Assembly: GCA_947652605.1 (NCBI GenBank)
Contig: OX393576.1
Span: forward strand, 51,374,966 to 51,438,965
Direction: 5' to 3'
From: Elmis aenea
Taxonomy: Eukaryota; Arthropoda; Insecta; Coleoptera; Elmidae
DNA length: 64,000 nt
The notes beneath the pieces are model-generated. The model saw only the letters and a program-made list of their open reading frames with translations, was not told the DNA's origin and did no database searches. A program made the translations under genes and the position numbers. Each line of letters opens with the position of its first letter. The first letter of the stretch is position 1. Positions 46,694 through 58,220 of the stretch are shown one piece after another.

Positions 46694-49600
46694 ATGGATA
46701 AATTGACAATTCTATGGATTGTTGCAATTTGGACAAGAATTATAACTGCCAAAGAATCAGCTTATAGATTACCTTCATCTGTAATACCGGAACACTACAC
46801 TTTAGAAATCCTAACCAATCTTGGAGATGATGATAACAATTTTGATTTCCACGGAAAAGTATGGATTGAAGTAAGTATTGGCTTTTAGTTATGTAAGACA
46901 TAACAGAGTTTTTTAAGTGCAGCGCTTATAAATGTATTTAATATTTTTTAAAGGCGTTTTTGAACGAAAAACAAATCTTTCAAAGCGAAACGTCAAAGTT
47001 GTAACATTTACGGTTCACTTGACTATCAGTGTTATTTAATTTTTGTACTTTATTGGCGTAAATGATTTTAACGTATTTTGCTACCGCTTAGTTTAGTATT
47101 TATTAGAAGGTTATCATTTTTTTTTTTAACATTGCAATGATTTTGGTATTTAGGTTCAGATTTTTTTAATAATTTAATTTAATTATAGGTATAGACGTTC
47201 TTAAATCGTTTCAACATCCACAAACTTGCAAATTTTTTATTTGAATAATTTAAATCATATCATTTTTATGAAGTTTTTTTTTTGTAGAAATGCTGTACCA
47301 AGACTCCTCTTTTCAGAAGAGATATGTTTTATTTAAATACGACTAATGCTGTCGAAGAGGCCAGAGTCTTAAAACTTGTCTAGTATTTTTACACAATTCT
47401 TTAACAAAAATGATCAGTGATTTTCAATTAAACTAATTTATATTCAAAAATAAATCACTCAAATTATTTCAGCATAAAACTTCTTAATTTATTTTTTCGT
47501 AAATATGTGTTTCAATTTAGTAACATATTCAATTTATTTAGTCAAGTAATGTGTATATAATTCTAAATTTGTTTAGGCATACACTTCATTAAAAATCAAA
47601 CATTTAAAACATTGTTCTAACGGTTTGGTGTGCTCAATGTTTTCATTTACAACGATAAAATGTATTCGACTACACCAACATATAAGTTGATTGAACGACA
47701 TATTCGCACTATAAATGGAATATGAAAGTAAAATTATTTCTATCAACTTTCTTGTTACACAATACAAATTATTATATGTGAAATGGGCTTGGTATCGTAG
47801 TTTGATGCAGTGTCTCTCAAACTTTTGATCTAAGGACTCTTCCTTTTAGTACAAACTTGTTTAAAAACCCAATTGCATATTTTGTTTAAAGTCTTATTTA
47901 TACGTAGTGGTTTTCATATTAACTTTTAAATAAAATTAAGCTATTAATTAGCACCTTAACAGTTTTATTTCATCGATTTCTCATTTGTATATACTTCTCA
48001 TTTAAATAATCATCTTTTAAACCATTTAAATTTATTTCTTGACAAAAACTAATAAAATTAGCTCTCCGCGCCTAGTTACCCTATGACTTCTCAATAAATC
48101 CTCCTCCATTTCCCTCCATAACTTGCTTCCCGTCTACAGTCTCTTATTCCCAGTCTTTCCAGGTCTCTCTTCATCACTTTCATCCACTTAGTCCTGGCTC
48201 TCCCTCTTCTGCGTCTTCCCTCCACGCCACCTGCTAGCACTTTCCTAGCTGCTCTTTCTGTCTATAGTCTATGGACGTGTACCAGTGATCTTATTCCTTG
48301 TACATTTATAATATTTGTGATTGTTGGTTGTCCATACATCATCATCATCAGTTTTTGGTTGGTTCGTCTTTCCCACATATCTCCGACTTTTTTTTTCTCC
48401 GTATTTCTTTCTCAACATCTTTCTTTTCAAACCTCCAGGGTTTCATCTCTTTCTTTTTCATCTTCCAAAGTTCGCTCTCGTACAGTACTGCTGACCTTAC
48501 TACTGATTTATATGTTCTTATTTTTGCATTTTGGGACATGTTCTTAGTCTTAGGGTCTTGTCTCAGTCCTTCGACACATCTTCAGCCCTTAACTATTTTT
48601 TATTTAACTTAATTTTTTTGTTTCTTATTACTGCTTATTGTGACCCCTAAGTAGTTAAAATTATATACTTTTTCGAATGTCCCATCTTTAGCTGTTAGTT
48701 TTAAATCTTTACTTGATAGGGTTTGTTGGTTTCTTAGTTCCATATATATGTTTTCTGCTCATTGATCCTCGATCCTTTACCGTTTGCTGCGTAAAATTAT
48801 ACTTCTGCTGTTTTACTCATGTATTTATTTTCAGATCAACTGCACAGAACCAACAAATAACATCACCTTGCACTCTAACGATTTAAAGATAAACGAAGGT
48901 ACGATAAAAGTAAAAGATGTGGAGAGTAAGGAGTCAAAAAACGTTAAACTAGAAAAGTTCGAATTTGACAAAGAAGGCGAATTTTTCATCATACATTTAG
49001 CGGAAAAATTAAAAGACGGCCATAAATATGAAGTCCAGATACAATTCGTAGGCACGCTTAATGATGGATTAGCAGGATACTATAGAAGTAGTTACACAGA
49101 TAGAACAACAAAAGAGAAAAAATGGTTAGCCGTTACTCAATTCGAACCAACAGATGCCAGAAGAGCATTCCCATGTTTCGATGAACCAGCAATGAAAGCA
49201 AAATTCAAAATAAGTCTTGGAAGAAAGGAAAAATATAGCACAATTAGTAACATGCCCGTTGCAAAGACTGAACCTATGTACGTTATATTATACAACTAAT
49301 GTAAATAATTTAATATTATTTATTCCTACAGTACAAAAAAACCAGGATGGATGTGGGATAGATATGAAGTAACAGTTCCTATGTCAACTTATCTTCTTGC
49401 GTTTGTTGTTTCCGATTTTGACTATAGAGTTTCACCTCAACAGGAAAATAATGTTACGTTTAGAGTATGGGCTAAAAAAGATGCAATTAATCAGGTAAAT
49501 TCCAGTTTTATTTCATTAATGTGTACGTGATCATATTATATTGTGTTTAGGTGGAATTCGCTCAAGATGTTGGTCCAAAATGCCTAGATTTTTATGAAAA

Positions 49601-52600
49601 ATTCTTTGATGTTAAATACCCACTCCCCAAACAAGACATGATAGCAATTCCTGATTTTAACGCCGGTGCTATGGAAAATTGGGGCTTAATAACATACAGG
49701 GAAGGTTTATTATTATTTGACCCAAATACTTCATCTGCATCAAGCAAACATTCCATAGCTAGCGTGATAGCGCATGAACTGGCCCATCAATGGTTTGGTA
49801 ATTTAGTGACGATGACCTGGTGGACAGATCTGTGGCTAAATGAAGGATTCGCAACATACATGGCGGGTTTGGCTATAGAAGATTTGTTTCCACAATGGAA
49901 TTCTCTCAATGAAGAAGCGGTTGACAACTTACTAAATGTATTTTCGTTTGATGCCCTTAAAACATCCCATCCGGTAAAAAATACGAAACCTTAAATACGT
50001 TCTTCTCATTATTTAAACTGTTTAGGTTTCTGTGCCTATTGGAAACCCAAAAGAAATCAACGAAATATTTGATACGATATCGTATCAGAAAGGATCGTTT
50101 TTGTTAAGAATGATGGGACACTTCTTAGGCCAGAGTACCTTGAGCAAAGGTGTTAGCAATTATATTCAGAAACATAAATACGAAAACGCCGAACAAGATG
50201 ATCTTTGGGAATCACTAACTTATCAAGCTCACGAAGATGGTTCTTTGCCTAAAGACTTGTGTGTAAAAACTATCATGGACACTTGGACTTTACAAACTGG
50301 TTATCCAGTAGTTACTGTTACTAGAAATTATGCCAAAAGGTCTGCCGACTTAAAGCAGGTAGGTACAGAATTGTTTTAACAACAGGACACGCAGAATAAG
50401 AACACAAAAAAAAACATTTCTCGAAAATATAGGCTCATTCATTTGGAGATTATTTTTCTGTGGCGTCATTTATTGCAGAAACTTCTGTTTAATTGAAACC
50501 TCTGCTATAAATAAACACTTGTTTAATGACTGCGTTTTTATAACAGCAAATGCATTAAAAATTTAATGGATTTGCTTGATTATTTATAGTAGTTTTATGG
50601 TAATTGTATAAAATATATTTTTCAGGAACGCTACTTATCTGATACCATCAGAAATCGAAACTTACAATCTCAATGTTGGTGGATACCAATCAGTTACACC
50701 ACAGAATCAGAATTAGATTTCAACTCGACGCGTCCAAAACACTGGTTTTCTTGTGAATCAGATTCTAAAGCTATTCAAGGTCTTCCTGATGAATCACAAT
50801 GGATTTTGTTTAACATTCAAGCTGCAGGTAAAACAATAAAATTAAACATTACGTAAATATAGTTTTACTATACCTGGGTTTGCATCTACTTATCTTTTTG
50901 TTTATCAAACTGACTGCATAAATATTCTGTGCAGCATTTTTAAGAACAACACATTAAAAATGTCAGGGTTAACATTCTTTCAAAAACATTTATGGAATCT
51001 CCACTGCTATTGTTTTTAACATTATGTATTAAAAAAACAATGCACTTTTTCCATCACAGATTTACGTACCTTCAGTTTCCACAAAAAAAAAACGTTGTTA
51101 ACATAAAAACGTTTTATTTTTAACTTGATACTGAACAGAACCTACAAAAAATGATAATTTATTTAATTTCAGGTTTATATAAAGTAAATTATGATGAAAA
51201 AAATTGGCTCCTTCTGACAAAAACATTAAACAGTGACGCTTATAGTAGCATATCAACAGTAAACAGGGTTCAACTAATTGAAGATGCTGCAGAATTAGCG
51301 TGGACTGGGCATCTAAATTATTCCATATGCTTTGACGTCCTTGGATACTTACACAGGGAAGAAGAATTTTTGCCATGGAAAGCTGCACTTGCTAACATAG
51401 AACGATTAAATAAAATGCTAAAAAGGTCTTCATCGTATGGATCATTTAAAGTAATTCAAATTAAGTGTTTAAGTATTTGACTTCAATTTAATCGATTTTA
51501 TAGCTTAATATAGGCAAATGTCAAGCCTCTGGTCAAACTTTAAATTTTGTTATTTTAAGGTTTACATGAAAAAACTTCTAACACCTATATATGAAAAATT
51601 GGGTGGTTTTCACACTAAAGGCATATCAGCCGATAACTTGGAATACATCAGACACAGAGTGTTAATTACATCTTGGTCTTGCAAATTTGAAGTTGCTGAT
51701 TGTATGAAAGATGCCAAGAATATGTTTAAAAAATGGCAAAACAATTCAGTTGAAAAAAATAGGTAAGCAAATGCCATCTGGTTGCATGAAAAACGATATA
51801 TCAAAATTTGGGAAAATTCGAACATTCGCTAATATGATGTGACAATTTTCATTTTAGTATCCCCAAAGATTTTCGATCAATCATTTATTGTTCAGCACTT
51901 AAAGCTGGAGGTGAAAAAGAATGGGTTTTTCTCTGGAAGCAGTACCAAAAATCCAATGTGGCTACAGAAAAGTCACAAATATTGTATACATTAGCTTGTA
52001 CACGGGAAATTTGGCTTTTAAATAGGTATTTGGAATGGTCTATTAACGATGAATCAGGAATTCGCCGACAAGACTCTCCTGCCATCTTTGCAGCTGTTGG
52101 AAGAAACGATGTTGGTTATTACGTTGCCAAAAATTTCCTACAAAATAATATTGCAGAAATTCACAAATAGTAAATTCTTGAACATAATTTAGTGATAAAG
52201 CACTACTTTAATTTTGTTTTAGTTTAACACCAAATACTAGAAGATTAAAACGGTATTTATCAGTTTTAGCATCGCAAATGATCAACAATCAAGATTACCA
52301 AGAGGTAAGTTTCCATGTTTTCTTAAATTATGCTGTGAAAAACGTGGATACAAAATTTAATGCCAGATAAAAATTTTGAGATCCTGTTAACATATTTGAA
52401 GATTAAGATGGGTGCACATTCAAAATAATTAACAGCTTCCAGTATTTTGCTTGCAACAATTGCGTTAAGAGCCGACAGCAAAGCTGCAGACGTTATGAAA
52501 GCAAAATTAACTTGTTTAAAATATACAAAAAGGTCACTTTTTATTGGTTATTAATTTTTTTAAATTGATTTAAATAAAGTTGAGAAAATTATGTAAAATT

Positions 52601-55276
52601 TATACTTTTGACTTAACGAAATAAGAGCCGAGTATTATTTGGAATTATAAATATTTTTAGTTGTTTAAATACTTTTTACATAAATTATTTGTTATTTAAA
52701 AACATCCAAAAATATTTACTTTTTAATATTTGAAAAGGTATTAAAATGCTAGTATTTGTTACTAATTTCATTATACAGGGTGTTTCTTAAGTATTGCAAA
52801 AAAAATTCAGGTGATTCCTTAACGAAAATTAAGGGGGGTATTTCATAAAAAAAAAATCCTTAGACGTCTCCTTTCAAAGTTACACCCCCCTAAAGGGGTG
52901 CGGTAAAATAAGGTTTTTATTTTATTTCTCAAATTTGGATATGTGTAGGAGAATGATACTTGGTAGATGTTTTATATTTATTAAAAGGTTTCCCATAGTA
53001 ATATTTTTAATCATCTCCCACCTCCACAGGGGGCTGAAAAGTGCGACCCCTGTTGGTTTTCTTATCAGAACTTTTTGGTGGGTTAAAATTTTTTAATTAA
53101 AAATATTTTTCTTTAAAGCTTGATTTATTTAGAAACTTTATTTATTCTTTAGTCTATCTCGTAAAACCTACCGTTTTTGAGTAAAAAATAAAATGAGTAA
53201 ACATGAACCATCAAATATTCCAATATAAAACTATTCATTTTGGTGGTTGCCATGGTTTGTTTATGTTCATGTTGGATAGAACTGACGGGTGTAATGCATT
53301 TTAAGGTTAACGCGGCGACAACGCTATAACGCCCATCAATTCTACCCAACATGAACATAAACAAACCATGGAAACCACCAAAATGAATCGTTTTATCTTG
53401 GAATATTTGATGGTTCATGTTTACTTATTTTATTTTTTACTCAAAAACGGTAAGTTTTACGAGATAAACTAGAGAATAAATGAAGTTTCTAAATAAATCC
53501 AGCTTTAAAGAAAAATATTTTTAATTAAAAAATTTTAACCCACTAAAAAGTTCTGATGAGAAAACCAACGGGGGTCGCACTTTTCAGCCCCCTGTGGAGG
53601 TGGGAGATGATTAAAAATATTACTATGGGAAACCTTTTAATAAGTATAAAACATCTACCAAATATTAGTTTCCTAAATTTATCCAAATTTGAGAAATGAA
53701 ATAAAAACCTAATTTTACCGCACCCCTTTAGGGGGGTGTAACTTCGAAAGGAGACGTCTAAGGAATTTTTTTTTAATGAAAGACCCCCCTTAATTTTCGA
53801 TAAGGAATCACCTCCTGAATTTTTTTGCAATACTTAAGAAACACTCTGTATGTATTGAAGTAAACTTATTTCTTATTTTAAACAATTTTAAGGTATTTAA
53901 ATAATCGCAAAATTTTTAAAAATTAGTTACATGTTTTTAAGTAAAATAAACTTTAAATATGTCATGTCTCATAAAAAGCTGACGACGTAAAGTGCTAGTG
54001 CAAACTTGCATGTCAACATTTCAATGTCAACTTTTTAATTAAAGCAAATAATAATCGTAATAGTTTTTAAAATTTCATGTGTTACGCACAAATAGTGTTG
54101 TTGAAATAGGCATTTTTTGCCGAATTCGTGAAATCGGCAGGACTATGACTAGTACGTGAAATCGACACTTGCCTACTTCGCGAAACAGGCAAGGTATAAA
54201 AGAAAATTTCATTAAACTTTAACTAGACTTGATCACTAATAGAGAATCTGATTAAAAGTTGGTAAGTTTTTTTTTAATGCCGAACTATGCATTTAGTCGC
54301 TCTTACCATGTGCATATATTTACTAGCTCTTTATAATGGCAAGAGAGAGCTTGCCGAAACGTCGAGCATATATAAATAATAAGCGGGTAAACTCCGAAAA
54401 CCTTATTAAAAATGTTAGTGACCGCGAAAATCTAAAAAGAAACATTTACTAGTAAGTGTATACCTTTACGAAGTTTACGATTTTACTGCAACATATAAAC
54501 TACAAGATTAAAAGTATTTCACATACTAGGCATAGTATTGCTTATTTCACGAACGCGGCGAATGTTCTGCCTATTTCACGAACTCGTAAGTTTACTGATT
54601 TGGCGTAACAAATTTTTGAAAAGTGCACGATACAAAGGTTTTCTGTGGAACCAACCCAAACTAGTTAAATTTTTTGTTAACCTTTTTTTATGTTCGATAC
54701 TTCCAAGATTTAATTTAATGTCCTAATTTTAGTTATTTTAATGCTTTGTTTATATGTTGTATATTTACAAACTCCAGATACAATTATTGATATCAAAATA
54801 TTTTTACATAACTCTTAATTCCTTAAATATTTAATTTAAAACATTCTTGTTAAATATTAGTCGCAAACATTTGAATATTATTTAAATATTGAAGTATTAA
54901 TTATTAAAATAATGAACAAGTTTGCAAATTATTAATTATTTCAATACTTTATCAAAATAATCGTCGCAACTCTATAAACATATAAAAATGTAAAATCAAA
55001 GTTTATTTTCAAAATTAAATTATGTAGTTGCAAAAAAATAATTACTCGAGTCTCCATTACTATACTTCTTTCCAAGTAAATGAACCACAAATAAGAACTT
55101 TATTTTTTTTTCAGCTTAAAAACTTCACTGTTGCCAATGCAGATTACTTAACAGATAGTAAGTTGGGAGTTCAACAAGCACTAGAAACTGTACAACTAAA
55201 CGTACAATGGCAAAGAACCCACTTAGAAAATGTCAGTGCTCTTTTAAAAGACATCAATGAAGAAATCCAAGAGTAG
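46694..55276 (+). CDS. M1 aminopeptidase N-like gene 3, complete, 925 aa
   Basis: Exons: 46694-46870, 48835-49277, 49332-49494, 49551-49973, 50026-50358, 50626-50827, 51173-51450, 51560-51762, 51858-52169, 52223-52304, 55115-55276. Phases are consistent and total 2778 bases. The N-terminus [19 protein letters not shown] is a signal peptide, so the protein should be secreted or at the cell surface. Motifs: [20 protein letters not shown] (from residue 300), [10 protein letters not shown] (H336, E337, H340), third zinc ligand E359 in WLNEGF, and the catalytic Tyr in ISYQKG. All active-site residues are canonical. An ERAP1_C-like domain follows and the tail ends DINEEIQE without a GPI signal. Unlike genes 1 and 2, one exon covers both GAMEN and HEXXH. 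Intron 1 holds retrotransposon debris and intron 10 a 1.07-kb palindrome. It is probably a general neutral aminopeptidase. Confidence 0.93.
48056..48780 (-). mobile_element. Non-LTR retrotransposon C-terminal fragment in intron 1 of gene 3
   Basis: The minus strand gives [19 protein letters not shown], then [11 protein letters not shown], then a [13 protein letters not shown] block, [19 protein letters not shown] and YGGKWRRIY. This is the usual C-terminal region of insect LINE ORF2 proteins, with scattered frameshifts. It ends about 50-100 bases upstream of the exon 2 acceptor. Confidence 0.75.
52776..53848. mobile_element. Foldback element, CAGGGTGTTTC ends, intron 10 of gene 3
   Basis: A 1.07-kb palindrome. 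The left end CAGGGTGTTTCTTAAGTATT and the right end AATACTTAAGAAACACTCTG are inverted. Complementarity extends through CCTTAGACGTCTCC, CCACCTCCACAGGGGGCTG and AACATGAACATAAACAAACC to a centre near 53310. TA flanks both ends (52774-52775, 53849-53850). The arms are highly similar. Open frames inside are mirror images and not genes. Confidence 0.9.
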
Positions 55277-55332
55277 GTAAAATTAATCAAGTGTACACCA
55301 ATGTAATCAGTAAAACAACACAGCTTTTTGGA

Positions 55333-55338
55333 AATAAA
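55333..55338 (+). terminator. Candidate poly(A) signal of aminopeptidase gene 3, with an opposing signal
   Basis: AATAAA lies about 60 bases after the gene 3 stop. The next bases, CTTTATT (55339-55345), contain the same signal on the minus strand, so convergent transcripts from the USP1 side could end here too. Confidence 0.5.
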
Positions 55339-57168
55339 CTTTATTACTTACAATTTTATAATTACAAAATATACAGATGAAGCAAGAAACAAATTAATAC
55401 TGTATCTAATTTTGATTTTCATGTTGTTAATACTTGTGCACAAATGTATGTGTATTATACATGGTGATATGTACAAGAAATAACAAATACATCTTAAAAA
55501 TAGAATTTTAAGAGAGGCTTTGTATTACACATGTTACATATATTTGCAATGTACTTTACAGTATACCTTTGTAATTTATATTATTTTTTTATACTATATG
55601 ATGTAGGCAAGGCCAAGGATATTTACACATCAATTACTTTATAACTTATAAGTATAACCAACAGAATGTAAATAAAACAAAATAACAACACAATTTCGTA
55701 GATATAATCTACAATAATAAACTAAAAAGTGTAACTAGCCAGACATGATAACAAGCGAAGTGTGTATTTAATTACAATTAACTGCATTACATCTAATATC
55801 ACCGTACCAAAAAATAAATGTATAACATATCTAATACTGGTCACACCTTTTTTATTCACCTTAAGAAAACTAAGTGTTATTCCATCAAGAAATGCTTAGA
55901 ATTTGCTTGCTTAACATTAACTGTAAATCACCTCATATTAATGCATAAACTACTAAAACATTTACGAAGTAGTATGTCGAATTTAGTTCTACCATCAACC
56001 CAGTATCAAGAGCCCACATATTATCACAAAAAATCACTACCATATATCAAAAGGAGCAAGTCACCGACCAACAATCAACAAATATACAAAATTACCCAAT
56101 CAAAGTTGAATATTTTTTAAAATAAGAAATGTACAAAACTGCAATGCAACAAAATGAAAAGTTCAAGAAAAATGAATTTCAAAAATTGTAACTTGTTACA
56201 AATGGTCATAATTTACAATTGGATAATAGGTCGATTTCGGGCTGAACACCCAAATGTATTTACCCTCCAACCCAATATTTTCACCAAAAGAAAAATCCTA
56301 TTAAATTTCATTATATCCTAACAAATACAAGATACAACAAAAATTATTATTAATAAGCAGTCAGATCACAAATTATTCAAATTTTTAAAGGTAAGATTAT
56401 GGTTACAATTTATAAAAAATATACAATATTCAAGAATGGACACAACTTTTAAGGACTGACGAAATTAGTCAAGCACTTTTTAAATTGCATTAATACCGAA
56501 TTTCTAAAACAATCAACTATTTAATACAAAATGGAAAGATGAAAACTTTTAACAAGGATATAAAAAAATACAACCAATAGTTCTGGAATGGTTTAATACT
56601 AAATTAGTAGAGTGCATTCTACATGTGCTAGTTGTAAATTGAATACCCTGCTATTATTTGTTTGTAAGTTACTTTTATACCCTATTAAATAATATCAAAC
56701 ATATTTTGTAACCAAAGCAGGAAGACAGTTGAAAAGTAAACTGTTTGTGCTAATGTGTACAAAAAACAATTAACGTATACGGCAAATTTCATCCTGTTTA
56801 ATCCCCATTCCTAGAAAATTAAACAACTGTCTTTGCTCTTATAATGAATAATACTGCAAGCTTGAAAATTAGTGTTTTATAACAATGTATTCCATTGACG
56901 TACTTATCAACAATTAATTTAATGCAAACAATATGGAAAAACTTTGAGAAACTCAGCTTCATGTGGATTATATTTTCATATTCTGCATCACGCCTCAGTT
57001 ACGTGCAGCAAAATTTCAAACGTTAGATACGATTATTTTACTGAGATTATATAAATAAATATACGCGTCTTAAGATGGCAATTTAGTATCTAAATCTTGA
57101 TTAAAACCACAAACGAAAATTCGATAAGTTAAGAAAATGCAGCAAAAAAATGACAACTTTGGGCCTTA
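55339..57168. other. Gene-free stretch downstream of gene 3
   Basis: No exon recognised on either strand. It is rich in A/T words and largely free of the transposon ends common elsewhere in the window. A long USP1 3' untranslated region on the minus strand is one possibility, untested. Confidence 0.35.
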
Positions 57169-57308
57169 TGGTGCCTGTACACCTGAGAGTAAAGTACTCT
57201 CGAGAGTAGCGTCGCCAAGGATACAGCCAATCGCGAGTTACTCTCAGGGGCTGTATCCTTGGCGACGCTACTCTCGAGAGTACTTTACTCTCAGGTGTAC
57301 AGGCACCA
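57169..57308. mobile_element. 140-bp near-perfect palindromic MITE
   Basis: The arms of about 60 bases are exact inverse copies, starting TGGTGCCTGTACACCTGAG and reaching GCCAAGGATACAGCC. About 20 unpaired bases lie in the centre. The sub-motif TACTCTCGAGAGTA is itself palindromic. Because of the symmetry the two strands encode almost the same peptide (SKVLSRVASPRIQP), which is not a gene. TA flanks both sides. Confidence 0.85.
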
Positions 57309-57530
57309 TTAGGCATACTTAAGCATGGCTTTGGGTCTAAAAATTTTACACTACTGTAAAATTATTTTTTTCGACAGCTTCAATCGTTTATTATAAATTA
57401 TTGCAATATATCTATACATGCAAAGTGCTGATAATTATAAAATAATCGGTGAAGAGTTTAATTTAAAATGCAAAAAGCTTAGCACAATTCAAAAATTTAA
57501 CTTTGTAAACGGTATCAGCTTAAATATATA

Positions 57531-58220
57531 CAGGATGGTTCACATATAAGGGCCTCTATTGGGATTTCGTAAACGGTAAGAGCTACAAAGAAGTTTAAAA
57601 TAGAAAAGTTGTTTTCCTTTCTGACACCTATTCAGTGATGCTTTATTGTTTTAAAAAAGTTCCATGGCACGCTAGATATGACAGAGTTATTAACGATTTA
57701 AAATATGGCCCATTTTAATTTTTGATTATTATCTAGCGTGCCATGGAACTTTTTTAAAACATTAAAGCATCACTAAATAGGTGTCAGAAAATAAAACAAT
57801 TTATCTAATTTAAACTTCTTTGTAGCTCTTACCGTTTACAACAGGGGTGGTCAAAAACCGGCCCGCGGGCCAAGTGCGGCCTTTTCAATTGCTAAAACCA
57901 GTCCGTTATTAAATCCTATGCAATGACCATATATGTGCAACAACATTTTTATCTCTTTCTTAGTCGATTTTGTACTATCGCAATCAACAGGTCGAGTTCA
58001 AATCCTATATGCTCGGAACAGAGTTGTACTTAAAATGCTATTTCACGTTGTATACTTTTTACCCCCCCCCCCATTACGTCCTGGCAAAAAACTGAAGCAT
58101 CTTGTTACGGCCCAGCCCGCATGATGTACTAAAAAGACCTTTCTGGCCCGTGCTTAAAAGTATTTGCGGACTCCTGGTTTACGAGATACCAATAGTGGCC
58201 CTTCTTTGTGAACCACCCCG
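57531..58220. mobile_element. Foldback element with CAGGATGGTTC ends, split by a hAT insertion
   Basis: The left end CAGGATGGTTCACA and the right end TGTGAACCACCCCG are inverted. The arms share CGTAAACGGTAAGAGCTAC, CTGACACCTATT and AGTTCCATGGCACGCTAGAT around a centre near 57690. The right arm is interrupted by a 335-bp hAT element. TA precedes the left end. Confidence 0.82.
57842..58176. mobile_element. hAT-type non-autonomous element with target duplication
   Basis: It begins CAGGGGTGGTCAAAAACCGG and ends GCGGACTCCTG. The target duplication is GTTTACAA (57834-57841) and GTTTACGA (58177-58184), seven of eight bases. The intact opposite arm of the host palindrome (TCGTAAAC at about 57567) shows that GTTTACGA was the original target. 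Confidence 0.85.

Noticed and set aside
46738..46760. Gene 3 start considered at a later Met
   Set aside because: The Met at 46694 gives a proper signal peptide followed by mature sequence like the paralogues, so a later start would remove it.
52776..53850. Open frames on both strands within the palindromes (for example 53149-53418, 53543-53830)
   Set aside because: They are mirror translations of inverted arms, have no recognisable domain and fall inside a TA-flanked foldback element.
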